Assembly (NCBI RefSeq): GCF_000004195.4
Contig: NC_030678.2
Coordinates: 58,125,378 to 58,189,377, forward strand
DNA length: 64,000 nucleotides
From: Xenopus tropicalis
Taxonomy: Eukaryota > Chordata > Amphibia > Anura > Pipidae
Direction: 5' to 3'
This document shows, one piece after another, positions 26,301 through 32,494 of this stretch. Position numbers and translations under genes: made by a program. The notes beneath the pieces were generated by a model, which saw nothing but the letters and a program-made list of their open reading frames with translations, was not told the DNA's origin and did not search any database. The stretch's first letter is position 1. Each line of letters opens with the position of its first letter.

Positions 26301-27296
26301 CTCTACCCTAAATGCTCACTCCTCATTGGGACAAGGGCTGCCTTTCATATTTACCCTATAGGGCAAGCAGAGTATGGCACACTCAGGCATCATATAGCAG
26401 GCAGAGTATGGCACACACAGGCAGCATAGTACAGGCAGAGTATGGCACACACAGGCATCATATGGCAGGCAGAGTATGGCACACACAGGCAGCATAGGGC
26501 AGGGAGAGTATGGCACACACAGGCAGCATAGGGCAGGCAGAGTATGGTACACACAGGCGGCATAGGGCAGGCAGAGTATGGCACACACAGGCAGCATAGG
26601 GCAGGCAGAGTATGGCACACACAGGCAGCATAGGGCAGGCAGAGTATGGCACACACAGGCAGCATAGGACAGGCAGAGTATGGCACACACAGGCGGCATA
26701 GGGCAGGCAGAGTATGGCACACACAGGCAGGGTAGGGTAGGCAGAGTATGGCACACACAGGCAGGTAGGGCAGGCAGAGTATGGCACACACAGGCAGGGT
26801 AGGGTAGGCAGAGTATGGCACATACAGGCAGGGTAGGGTACGCAGAGTATGGCACACACAGGCAGGTAGGGCAGGCAGAATACTGCCTGTGTGTAGCATA
26901 CTCTCCCTGCCCACAGGCCACCAGTTGGACAGCACTGCCCTACAGGCCAAACTTAGAGGTTGGTGCCATCTAGTGGACAATCTAAATATAGTCTAACTAT
27001 ATACACTGAAATAAATCTTATTTCACCTCCTTACACATTTAGCATTTTTGTTAAAACTTTTATTTGCAAACTGAATTAAGCATTAACTATCGTTTACTGT
27101 ATTTTTCCCCTTTAGACTGCTGCTAAGAATCCCCCAAAACAAATTTCAGTTGGTGGTGTTAGATAAGCATGGAATGGACAAGGAGCGATATGTTACCCCC
27201 GTCACTAACACAGATCTTTTTACTTTGATTGATGTCTTTCCTCTTAGGAAAGATGAAATAAAAATGCAAGCTGAATTTGGTCACACTTGTAACTGA
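7137..27296 (+). CDS. SRPX: SRPX, sushi-repeat-containing protein X-linked (exons 2-10, lacks exon 1)
   Basis: Nine exons were assembled by reading frame, AG/GT borders and phase: 7137-7202, 9548-9739, 10137-10313, 16484-16610, 16973-17094, 19354-19533, 24149-24282, 25192-25313, 27116-27296 (stop TGA 27294-27296). Together they give about 433 residues; the human protein is 464, so only the first exon, with start codon and signal peptide, is missing. Domain order is two sushi (CCP) domains, an HYR domain, a third sushi domain and a C-terminal DUF4174 domain. Key strings include [49 protein letters not shown] and [18 protein letters not shown]. These match SRPX and not its paralogue SRPX2, which reads differently at each place. 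Known family biology: a secreted or ER/cell-surface protein, studied in rat as the tumour suppressor drs and in human as a gene deleted with an X-linked retinal dystrophy. Function in this animal is inferred by orthology. It converges on SYTL5, as in human Xp11.4. Confidence 0.96.
7834..8044 (+). mobile_element. MITE fragment, ACAGGTATGGGATCC family
   Basis: The left end reads ACAGGTTTGGGATCC and is followed by CCCATTATCCGGAAAGCTCC, as in the full copy at 57013-57343. The right terminal repeat is missing, so the copy is truncated. It lies in SRPX intron 2. Confidence 0.7.
8045..9547. other. SRPX intron 2 remainder
   Basis: Non-coding, AT-rich. A short perfect hairpin (GGTATGG, CATA, CCATACC) is present near 8080-8097. 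Nothing else was recognised. Confidence 0.45.
9548..9739 (+). CDS. SRPX: SRPX exon 3, sushi domain 1
   Basis: A 192-bp phase 1-1 exon, with acceptor CTAATAG and donor GTGAGT. It encodes one complete sushi/CCP module with six cysteines, opening [13 protein letters not shown] and closing RWSGKYLCK. The module is the size of a single domain, as usual for symmetric CCP exons. Reading past the donor gives unrelated sequence. Confidence 0.96.
10099..10130. repeat. (TA)n plus T-run next to SRPX exon 4 acceptor
   Basis: About ten TA units run straight into about a dozen Ts, ending six bases before exon 4. The T-run serves as the polypyrimidine tract. Confidence 0.9.
10137..10313 (+). CDS. SRPX: SRPX exon 4, sushi domain 2
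   Basis: A 177-bp phase 1-1 exon with six cysteines, including [16 protein letters not shown] and [15 protein letters not shown]. The donor is GTAAGT. The acceptor TTATTAG sits directly behind a (TA)n microsatellite and a run of Ts, so the pyrimidine tract of this exon is made by simple-sequence DNA. Confidence 0.96.
10414..10584. mobile_element. MITE, ACACAGAGCTACTT family, copy 1
   Basis: The left end is AAGGGCTATGACACACAGAG and the right end is the inverted GTTGCTCCATGTGCCCTT. The interior shares GCTACTTGTCA, AATGCCAGAAA and GCTAAAACACACATAGA with the copy at 40285-40471. Target duplication not resolved. Confidence 0.65.
10690..12484 (+). mobile_element. 5'-truncated CR1/L2-type LINE with open reverse transcriptase frame
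   Basis: The frame at 10635-12341 is open for 568 codons and covers the reverse transcriptase of a Jockey-superfamily (CR1/L2-like) LINE. It shows [37 protein letters not shown] and the catalytic FADD box near 11505, and a C-terminal WNALPSDVV. The first codons are probably host sequence; LINE-like protein starts near [11 protein letters not shown]. The apurinic endonuclease domain is absent, so the copy was truncated on insertion. The 3' end reads TTGAACTTGATGGACACTGG, then TTTTTTCAACCCTATG and short ATGTAACT repeats, a familiar frog LINE tail. An intact frame over 1.6 kb indicates a young insertion. It sits in SRPX intron 4, same strand. Confidence 0.92.
12700..13109. repeat. Diverged interspersed repeat, copy 1
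   Basis: The words TTCTGAATTGAG, GCTGCTGCAC and AACCCTGGAGCTA recur in order at about 23190-23545, followed in both by GGAATTCTG and a run ending near GCAC. Relationship to a named family was not determined. Confidence 0.4.
13118..13375. mobile_element. hAT-like MITE with internal GC-rich tandem repeat
   Basis: Terminal inverted repeats are CAGGGTCGGACTGG and CCAGTCCAACCCTG. The flanks are CACGTAAG (13110-13117) and CATGTAAG (13376-13383), an 8-bp target duplication with one mismatch, as expected for hAT. The interior has about three units of a 31-32-bp CAGGGGCCCCTGCCACACAC repeat. Proline-rich frames here come from the tandem repeat. Confidence 0.82.
13384..15045. other. SRPX intron 4, no gene
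   Basis: AT-rich intron. A run of 15 Cs lies at 14111-14125. No exon or complete element seen. Confidence 0.45.
15046..15392. repeat. Fold-back element in SRPX intron 4
   Basis: GATTTAGGCAACTTAGGCAA at 15131 is matched by an inverted CTAAGTTGCCTAAATC ending at 15308. Outer arms also pair imperfectly (CAGGCCTG near 15068 and near 15378). The arrangement resembles an old palindromic MITE; no target duplication found. Confidence 0.5.
15393..16483. other. SRPX intron 4 end, no gene
   Basis: Non-coding, AT-rich, leading to the exon 5 acceptor. No recognised element. Confidence 0.45.
16484..16610 (+). CDS. SRPX: SRPX exon 5, first half of HYR domain
   Basis: A 127-bp exon with acceptor TATACAG and donor GTAAGT. 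It encodes [20 protein letters not shown] followed by the [13 protein letters not shown] segment. Conservation with human SRPX is near complete at the end. It ends two bases into an Asp codon. Confidence 0.96.
16848..16913 (+). repeat. 33-bp tandem duplication in SRPX intron 5
   Basis: Two copies of a unit starting GAATCTATTTCAAATGTAT, with period 33 and a few mismatches, end 59 bases before exon 6. Confidence 0.85.
16973..17094 (+). CDS. SRPX: SRPX exon 6, second half of HYR domain
   Basis: A 122-bp exon with acceptor TTTTCAG and donor GTAAGT. It encodes [20 protein letters not shown] and the YTVYDRAEN motif typical of HYR domains, then CKFNVKVR. It ends with the first base of a valine codon that exon 7 completes. 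Confidence 0.96.
17342..17383. repeat. Poly-A plus (TA)n
   Basis: A run of about 17 As followed by about nine TA units and TTTATTTATT, in SRPX intron 6. Confidence 0.9.
17661..18738. mobile_element. Penelope-like element with inverted arms (Neptune-like)
   Basis: Two arms of 276 bp, 17661-17936 and 18411-18686, are near-perfect inverted copies. Between them runs a minus-strand GIY-YIG frame. The right side carries an extra tail ending GAATCTTCATAGACA. The whole is flanked by a perfect 12-bp direct repeat ATCACATAAAAC (17649-17660 and 18739-18750), a target duplication. The arm holds GAACTGAAGAAGCCACTTGG and GAGTGGTGAAACG, words shared by Penelope-like elements of fish and frogs. Opposed pLTR arms are a known oddity of this class. 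Confidence 0.88.
17912..18418 (-). pseudogene. GIY-YIG endonuclease domain of Penelope-like element (fragment)
   Basis: An open minus-strand frame of 168 residues. It shows [19 protein letters not shown], where the usual GIY...YIG pair appears as VVYAV...LYIG, then KRMAQHRRA, a conserved HLKEKGHSF and a late E in [17 protein letters not shown]. This is the C-terminal endonuclease of Penelope-like retroelements. The reverse transcriptase that precedes it in complete elements is missing. The apparent ATG lies within the inverted arm and is not a natural start. It is a domain remnant of a retroelement, not a host gene. Confidence 0.85.
18751..19353. other. SRPX intron 6 end, no gene
   Basis: AT-rich, leading to the exon 7 acceptor. 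No repeat recognised. Confidence 0.45.
19354..19533 (+). CDS. SRPX: SRPX exon 7, sushi domain 3
   Basis: A 180-bp phase 1-1 exon with donor GTAAGT. It encodes the third six-cysteine CCP module, with [28 protein letters not shown] and [13 protein letters not shown]. It ends within a codon that exon 8 completes as Phe, where human SRPX has Ala. Confidence 0.95.
20104..20920. mobile_element. hAT element with 34-bp minisatellite, copy 1
   Basis: The termini are CAGTGCTGTCCAACTTC and the inverted AGTTGGACAGCACTG. The perfect 8-bp target duplication ATTTAGAG flanks it (20096-20103, 20921-20928). The interior (about 20278-20500) is a tandem array built on TGCCATACTCTGCCTG and CCCTACCCTGCCTGTGTG. 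No transposase is encoded. The overlapping frames rich in [12 protein letters not shown] repeats are minisatellite artefacts. It lies in SRPX intron 7. Confidence 0.93.
20929..22079. other. SRPX intron 7 part, no gene
   Basis: AT-rich, non-coding; nothing recognised. Confidence 0.45.
22080..22535 (+). mobile_element. 3' end of a retroelement, probably Penelope-like
   Basis: The segment contains GACAAAGGCTGGTGTTGCAG, then CCGAAACGTCAG, AATAAAC and GACCTGAGTGAGCGGTACCT. A small hairpin followed by GAAACG and then a polyadenylation hexamer also marks the arms at 17.7 kb and the segment at 54.7 kb. No coding remnant seen. Confidence 0.5.
22592..22626. repeat. AT dinucleotide tract
   Basis: An interrupted (AT)n run. 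Confidence 0.85.
23190..23545. repeat. Diverged interspersed repeat, copy 2
   Basis: Shares an ordered set of words with 12700-13109 (TTCTGTATTGAG, GGAACCCTGGAGCTA, GGAATTCTGGGAA). Similar words at 59750-59960 suggest a third relative. Family not identified. Confidence 0.4.
23546..24148. other. SRPX intron 7 end, no gene
   Basis: AT-rich lead-in to the exon 8 acceptor, no feature seen. Confidence 0.45.
24149..24282 (+). CDS. SRPX: SRPX exon 8, start of DUF4174 domain
   Basis: A 134-bp exon with acceptor AAATGCAG and donor GTATGT. It encodes [20 protein letters not shown] and [11 protein letters not shown], then LQIGMLQ. The match to human SRPX is strong. It ends on a codon boundary. Confidence 0.96.
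24613..24747. mobile_element. Short MITE, TAGGGTTGCCACC family
   Basis: The left end is TAGGGTTCCC and the right end AAGGTGGCAACCCTA. Flanks ACAGAAGG and ACAGCAAA are only weakly alike. It is related to the better copy at 35923-36174. Confidence 0.5.
24826..24839. repeat. Poly-C run
   Basis: Fourteen Cs in SRPX intron 8. Confidence 0.95.
25192..25313 (+). CDS. SRPX: SRPX exon 9, middle of DUF4174 domain
   Basis: A 122-bp exon with acceptor TTATTAG and donor GTATGT. It encodes [20 protein letters not shown] and PTYIGRIG, as in human SRPX. It ends two bases into an Arg codon. Confidence 0.96.
25490..25680. repeat. Diverged relative of the CAGGGATCCCCAACC MITE
   Basis: The right side reads AACATGTTGCCCCTAGGCCA then TTGGGGATCACTGG, as in the family represented at 32183-32486. 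The left end is weak (ACCCAACCACTGGGA). Confidence 0.45.
26362..26937. mobile_element. hAT element with 34-bp minisatellite, copy 2 (left end missing)
   Basis: The right terminal repeat CCAGTTGGACAGCACTG is present at 26921-26937. Almost all of the rest is a tandem array with exact period 34 (CAGAGTATGGCACACACAGG plus CAGCATAGGGCAGG), about fifteen units. No left terminal repeat is visible, yet CCCTATAG (26354-26361) and CCCTACAG (26938-26945) flank it and look like an 8-bp duplication. The three long minus-strand frames rich in CHTLPAL-like words are artefacts. Confidence 0.8.
27116..27296 (+). CDS. SRPX: SRPX exon 10, C-terminal coding part
   Basis: The acceptor is CCCTTTAG. It encodes [21 protein letters not shown] and [13 protein letters not shown], then ends in HTCN and TGA. 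The human protein ends similarly in QTCNT. The longer frame beginning at 27277 is out of phase and is not the gene. Confidence 0.96.
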
Positions 27297-27445
27297 TTAT
27301 AGTGCTTATGTGGTCGATCAACTGTTTCAGAGGTGCTGCCTGCAATACATACTTTGGTGTACAGAATTTTTTCATGAACTGATGTATATTCTCTCTTTAT
27401 ACATACATATATGGTATTCTAAAGCAAACCATGCCTTGAATGTTC

Positions 27446-27731
27446 TTCACCTATTGGGTCTATTATTCAAAAATCTGTAATCCAGAAAACTCCTCAATAT
27501 GGCAATGCCCCATTCAGTAGTATCCTGTTACAACAATGTCTCGTGTTTGATCAACTGGCTTTCTCTCTGTAATAATATAGCACACTAAGTACTAACTAAG
27601 ATAGCATTAATCTATAGCAATAGCAACATAATTCTATTGATGTTTTTTATTGTTTTATGGTTTAAATATTTTAAGTAGCCTTTTTAAAAACAGAATCCAA
27701 GTATCTTGGATAATAGATTCCATCCTGTATG
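27446..27731 (+). repeat. Degraded ACAGGTATGGGATCC-family MITE in SRPX 3'UTR
   Basis: ATTGGGTCTATTATTCAAAA, then AATCCAGAAAACTCC, and near the end CTTGGATAATAGATTCCATC then CTGTA, follow the plan of the copy at 57013-57343 with strong divergence. Confidence 0.5.
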
Positions 27732-27854
27732 TTTATTGTTTATACATGTGCTTTTAAAGCATCATTTTCTAATGATAGCATTTTAGTGAGGCATTTATCG
27801 ATATAATTGGGAAGTGCTGTATTCAAGAACATTATATATTAAAAAGCGTGTACT

Positions 27855-27860
27855 AATAAA
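27855..27860 (+). terminator. Candidate SRPX polyadenylation signal
   Basis: AATAAA lies about 560 bases after the stop codon, in the context ACTAATAAAGTTATTTTAATG. Cleavage would be expected some 10-30 bases later. Confidence 0.5.
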
Positions 27861-27880
27861 GTTATTTTAATGCTACAAAT

Positions 27881-30800
27881 CCTACTGAGTATTGTGAAAG
27901 TAAAAAAACAAACAAACATTACTTTAGCTGGTTTAACAAGACTTTAATACAAACGATAAATAGATCTGTGATCTTTGTGTCCAGCAAGGGTTTTCGGGCA
28001 GAGATACAGTTTCACAATGAAATGGCTGTAATTAAATAATAAATAATTAATAAATAAATTAATAAATAAATAGTGGAAAATAGAGAAAGGGTCCTGCTAT
28101 TTTCACCACTTTCATTCCAGTATGTATACCTCATATAAGTCTTAAATATATTTGTGCTTTAAGATAGGTACAAGCTGCAGCTTTAAAGAGACACAGGTGC
28201 TAGCTCTATAAAGTGTTCTTGCTCCATGTTTGTGTGTCCAAGCAAAAGGCATTCTACTGTTATTTTCAAGCGTACTGTATGCCTAAAAAATATGACATGG
28301 TAAATGTGTGTTCAGCCCAAGTTTTCCAGGGAACCAAGACAAAGGAACTTGATTTTGGTATTGTTTATTCAGTTGCATTTAGTTAAGCTTTTTAGTCCTT
28401 TAAATTGTGTAAGGATATGGGTAGCTTGGAAGTATAAGTGTTCCAGAAGCTATTAACTTATCAAATAGATCATGCATGCAACTGTAAATCTTAGGAGTGG
28501 GCCCTTGTGTGGAGAAAGGGTGTTGCAGAACTATAATTCTCAGGTGAAATCAATAGATTAGAATCAGTGGTTCTTAAACCAACATTTTTGTAAGAAATGT
28601 AACGTCAATCTCTCGGGGAATAGGCACAACTGTTAAGAATATACGCACAAACAGAACCTTCATAAGTGTTTGCCCTTCAGGGGCCAGTGACCAGTCTGTG
28701 GATAGTCATCTTGCAAATGTTCAATCCCAAGCTTTAGGCCCTCAAAAATGGAACCTAGGCAACCTATAGTAATCCCTAAGTCTGTACACTTGAGTCCTTC
28801 TCCTGAGGGTAGTACACACAGGATCTAACCCTTTTAGGATTCTCAGTAAATACCCTAATACCCTAACCAAGTTAAGGCAGGGTTTGCGTCATCTATTGTC
28901 TGCCACATCAAATGCTGCTTAGGCACCTCTCCCTGTACTGTTTAATAAGCTCCAATCATGCTATAACAGTCAATACCTTACCTTCCTGAGATCCCTAAGA
29001 ATACTTAGGTGTCCAAATTCTAGGGCACTGTCTAAATATAAGGTCCATTGGGTCCCTACAGTTGGAAAAAATAGGTGACATTTCCCTACATGCCATGATC
29101 AAGTTATTTCTACATATTGCTCTAACATCATAGGGAAATCTCAGTAAACCTTTTTCCATAGCTCAGATCCTTCTGTTTAATTAAATCCTTTGTTATCATA
29201 CCCAAGAGTACAAGCAGCAAGCACAGAGGGGTGGGAGGAACACTGTACAGAGCTTCCTTTCCTTGACTCAGATAGGGACAACAGGCTCAGCTGCATCTAC
29301 CATATTGTTCTATTTTAATCTCTCTAGTCAAATGCAAAAGGGCTGTGATCCACAAGCATGAATATATGAAAGTGTAATAAGAATATTTTTCTCTATATGA
29401 AAATAAAAGGATACATGCATTCTGAAAGCATTAGATCAGTAAATCTAATTTAACAGCCAAAATATTATTGTAAATCTCAGTAGATCCTGCAGTATATGGC
29501 AGTTGTTAACCTCAGGTACATGGCTTCTTTATTCAGCTATTGTATCATGTTACAGACCAAACCATTTCTAAATTTGTGTCTAAAAAATGTTTTGGGAAGT
29601 CACATTATAAGCTTAATAGCTTCATTAGCACCCGAGGGTGGTATTTAGCATAATATTTTGTTTTAATGTTTCTAAAAGATAAAAATCATATATTTACGCC
29701 TAATACCACAAAGTGATTGAAATTTGCTTGATATACCAGTGCTTTCCTTTGGTACGGGGTACTGTCTCTTTCTACATATCACTATTTGCTTTTAAACAAT
29801 GGACAAGCTGATTCTTATTCTTGTGGTTTTCTGTAAAACTGTGAAATCTTGGGAAAGCCAAAGTTTCTGATATATTTAAGGCAAAATTAAAAAAACAAAC
29901 AAACAAAATAAAAAACCTTTTCCCTTACAGAATCTATCCCATCAAACTTGAATGGAACCTGTATTCTTGTTTTTTTTCCTCTATGTATATGAATGGATGT
30001 GTATATATAAATACATATATCATGTTTAATTATTCCTAGTATGTTTCCCTTTCTATAAGGAGACTGTTAGCCTGCGGGCAGGGTCATTTTTCCCTTTTGT
30101 CCTTTTTCTGTTTATCAGTCTATAGTAATGGTGTTTCCTCGGTGTACAGACCCATATACAGTTGCATGAGCACAGTAATTAAATAAACTAAATGGTTTTT
30201 ACCAATTGTGTGCACTTGTTAGAATGTTACCAATTTCTGCCACCTTTGTTTTATATTATTACAATTCATTTTGAAAAAAAACGTTGTGTGGTAAGTCTTC
30301 CAAAGTGACATCCGAAAGATAACAATGCTCGTTTTCAGCTTTTTCCATTTCTATGCTTGTAGTCATGCACTTTCTACGTTAAATTATGCAGTTCTTAACT
30401 TGATAACCTTTCCCAGTGCTATATATTTCCATGTAATGACCTATGTACTGTATGTATAATTTAATTATTCCTGCTAGGGTACACATCATTGAACATTTCT
30501 TGCAATACATTTATAATATATCCAAGGGAACCACTGATAATGTTATTAGAAAAGTAAAAAATAAGTAAGTAACATTTTTATCATGATATAAAATGTAGAT
30601 CTCAAGATGAGAGGGAAGAGGTTTTTATGTATTTTCTCTTATTTGAAATTTTTCCAACCTGAATGGCTGCCCCCATGGCTACACAGCATTTTATTTATAT
30701 AAACTATAGTAGTGTTTCTCTAGCAAACACACAACTTTTACCAGTGCAGGGCAACTGTATATTTTTATTATAATTACTTTACAACAGTTTCATTTTTTGG

Positions 30801-30947
30801 TGTTACTGTTCCTTTAATATGTGGTGGTTGGGTTGGTTGAAGGTTTAGTATCTGAGTCTTAGGGCTCTTGCACATAAGTGTTTTGTCCTGAGTTCAACTC
30901 TGGTAGGTTTATTAAGCATTCCACCACAAGGGAACTTATGAGTTAAA
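27881..30947. other. Intergenic DNA between SRPX and SYTL5
   Basis: No gene or complete transposon recognised. AT-rich, with a short TAAATAAT-rich patch near 28040-28070. Confidence 0.45.
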
Positions 30948-31192
30948 AGGGGTTGTTCACCTTTAAATCAACTTTATTTTGATGCAGACATTGATATTCT
31001 GAGACTGTTTGCATTGAGTCCTTGTTTTTATTTTTTTTTATGTGTGTGGGTGGGTGTTTTTTTTTTTTTTAAGGATTTATCTTTCTGTGCAGCAGCTATC
31101 CCGTTTAGTATTTCAGCAGCTTTTATTTACCCTAGAAACCAAGTAGTGTTTTAAATGAGAAACTGAAAGATAAATAGGAGAGGCATAGAACA
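30948..31192 (+). repeat. Frog interspersed repeat (GGGGTTGTTCACCTTTAAAT type)
   Basis: The start AAAAGGGGTTGTTCACCTTT, then ATTCTGAGACTGTTTGC and CAGCAGCTATCCCGTTTAG, follows a repeat common in Xenopus DNA. The end is not sharply defined. Confidence 0.55.
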
Positions 31193-31194
31193 GG

Positions 31195-31954
31195 GATTTA
31201 AGTACAGTTAATAGGATCTATCATCCAGAATGCTCAGGACCTGGAGTTTTCTGGATAAGGGATCTTTATGTAATTTGGGCCACTGGACCAGCATTTTACT
31301 TCCAATAGATTCATCACATTAGTGCCACCTAGAACGCTATATTTATTCTGCAGAAAGCTTTACCATACTGAGTAAAGAACCCTAAAAGCTTTCTCCATTT
31401 GCTTAAGACAGCAGCTGCCATTTTAAATAGGAGGGGGATAGGTAATCACAGCCAGTGCAGTCACACAAGCAAAGACAGCCTTCAGTTCCCTATCAGGTCA
31501 GCCTAGCTGCTGATTGGTTCCTATCCTACAGTGCAGTGTTCTGAGTGCTCCTGGCCCCCCTGCACTGTCTGGGAAAGGAGGAAGCAGGAAGTGGAACAGC
31601 TGGGCGGGACTAGGAGAATTTTTGTAGAAACTTTCAAGAAATCAGCCCCAAAGACTACTTTTTAAAGCCCATGCCTTTTATATTTTGATGAGTACAATTC
31701 ATTGGCACAATATTTTTTTTTTTGCACAATATTGTTTTTCAAGCAATATGTCCCCTTTAAGTCTGCTTAAAACCATTTAAACATTAAATAAACCAATATG
31801 GATTCATGCAGCTTAGTTTGAATCAAATACAAGGTACTGTTTTATTTGTACTGTATTTATTAATTAAAATGAATTCTATATGGAATATGGCCTTCCCATA
31901 ATTTGGAGCTTTCAGTATAATGGATTTCCATATAACAGAGCCTTATACCTGTAT
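31195..31954 (-). mobile_element. ACAGGTATGGGATCC-family MITE split by another repeat
   Basis: In reverse orientation, the left terminus is at 31954 (ACAGGTATAAGGCTC) and the body continues to about 31765. The opposite end appears at 31195-31300 (ATCATCCAGAATGCTC). The DNA between about 31310 and 31765 is foreign to the family and ends in a frog repeat (GCAATATGTCCCCTTTAA), which implies nested insertion. Confidence 0.5.
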
Positions 31955-31964
31955 TAATATTATC

Positions 31965-32158
31965 TAGGGATGCACCGAATCCAGGATTCGGACGAGCCTT
32001 TTTCAGCTGGATTCGTATTCGGGTGAAGCCACACTCCTGGCCAAACCGAATCCAAATCCTTAAAATCATGTGACTTTTTGTCACATTTGCAAATTAGAAT
32101 TCGGTTCAGTATTTGGACAAATCTTTTTTGAAGGATTCAGGGATTCGGTGCATTACTA
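31965..32158. mobile_element. hAT-like MITE, TAGGGATGCACCGAATCC family
   Basis: The ends are TAGGGATGCACCGAATCC and GATTCGGTGCATTACTA. A perfect 8-bp target duplication ATATTATC flanks it (31957-31964, 32159-32166). It is 194 bp, non-coding. Confidence 0.93.
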
Positions 32159-32182
32159 ATATTATCCTTAATTTATATAATG

Positions 32183-32486
32183 CAGGGATCCCCAACCTTT
32201 TTCACCCGTAAGCCACATTCAAATGTAAAAAGAGTTAGGGAGCAACATAAGCATGAAAAAAGTTAATAGGGGTACCAAATAAGGGCTGTGTTTGGCTATT
32301 TGGTATGTACTGTATTAGCAGCCTACAGGAGGGTCTGTTTGTCTGTACACCTGGGTTTTATGCAACCAAAACTTGCCACCAAGCCAACAATTTCAAATTA
32401 AGCATCTGATTTGAGGCCACTGAGAGCAACATCCAAGTGGTTGGGGAGCAACATGTGGCTTGTGAGCCGCTGGTTGGGGATCACTG
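32183..32486. mobile_element. hAT-like MITE, CAGGGATCCCCAACC family
   Basis: The ends are CAGGGATCCCCAACC and GGTTGGGGATCACTG. Flanks ATATAATG and ATATAAAA match at six of eight positions. It is 304 bp, non-coding, only 16 bases from the right duplication of the previous element. Confidence 0.85.
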
Positions 32487-32494
32487 ATATAAAA

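Larger units (their letters stand above)
27297..27880 (+). other. SRPX: SRPX 3' untranslated region (inferred extent)
   Basis: Non-coding sequence follows the SRPX stop. The first convincing polyadenylation hexamer is AATAAA at 27855-27860, giving a UTR near 580 bases. A degraded copy of an interspersed MITE occupies roughly 27446-27731 within it. The extent is inferred from the hexamer only. Confidence 0.55.

Noticed and set aside
26362..26937. Regular direct repeats that could be read as a CRISPR array
   Set aside because: Units are contiguous with no unique spacers, lie in a vertebrate locus and end in a hAT terminal repeat.
26316..26980. Overlapping minus-strand frames of 133-201 residues with Cys-His-Thr-Leu-Pro repeats
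   Set aside because: They arise from a 34-bp tandem array lacking stops in several frames; the period is not a multiple of three, so all frames look alike. Same for 20098-20596 and 47644-47961.
25900..27035. Possible old LTR around the second minisatellite hAT copy
   Set aside because: TGTAAGGAGG on the minus strand near 27033 and an AATAAAG near 25990 are suggestive, but no matching target duplication or second terminus could be fixed.
9514..27296. Assignment of the sushi gene to SRPX2
   Set aside because: Sushi 1, HYR and DUF4174 strings match SRPX ([28 protein letters not shown]) and differ from SRPX2 throughout; the neighbour is SYTL5, not SYTL4.
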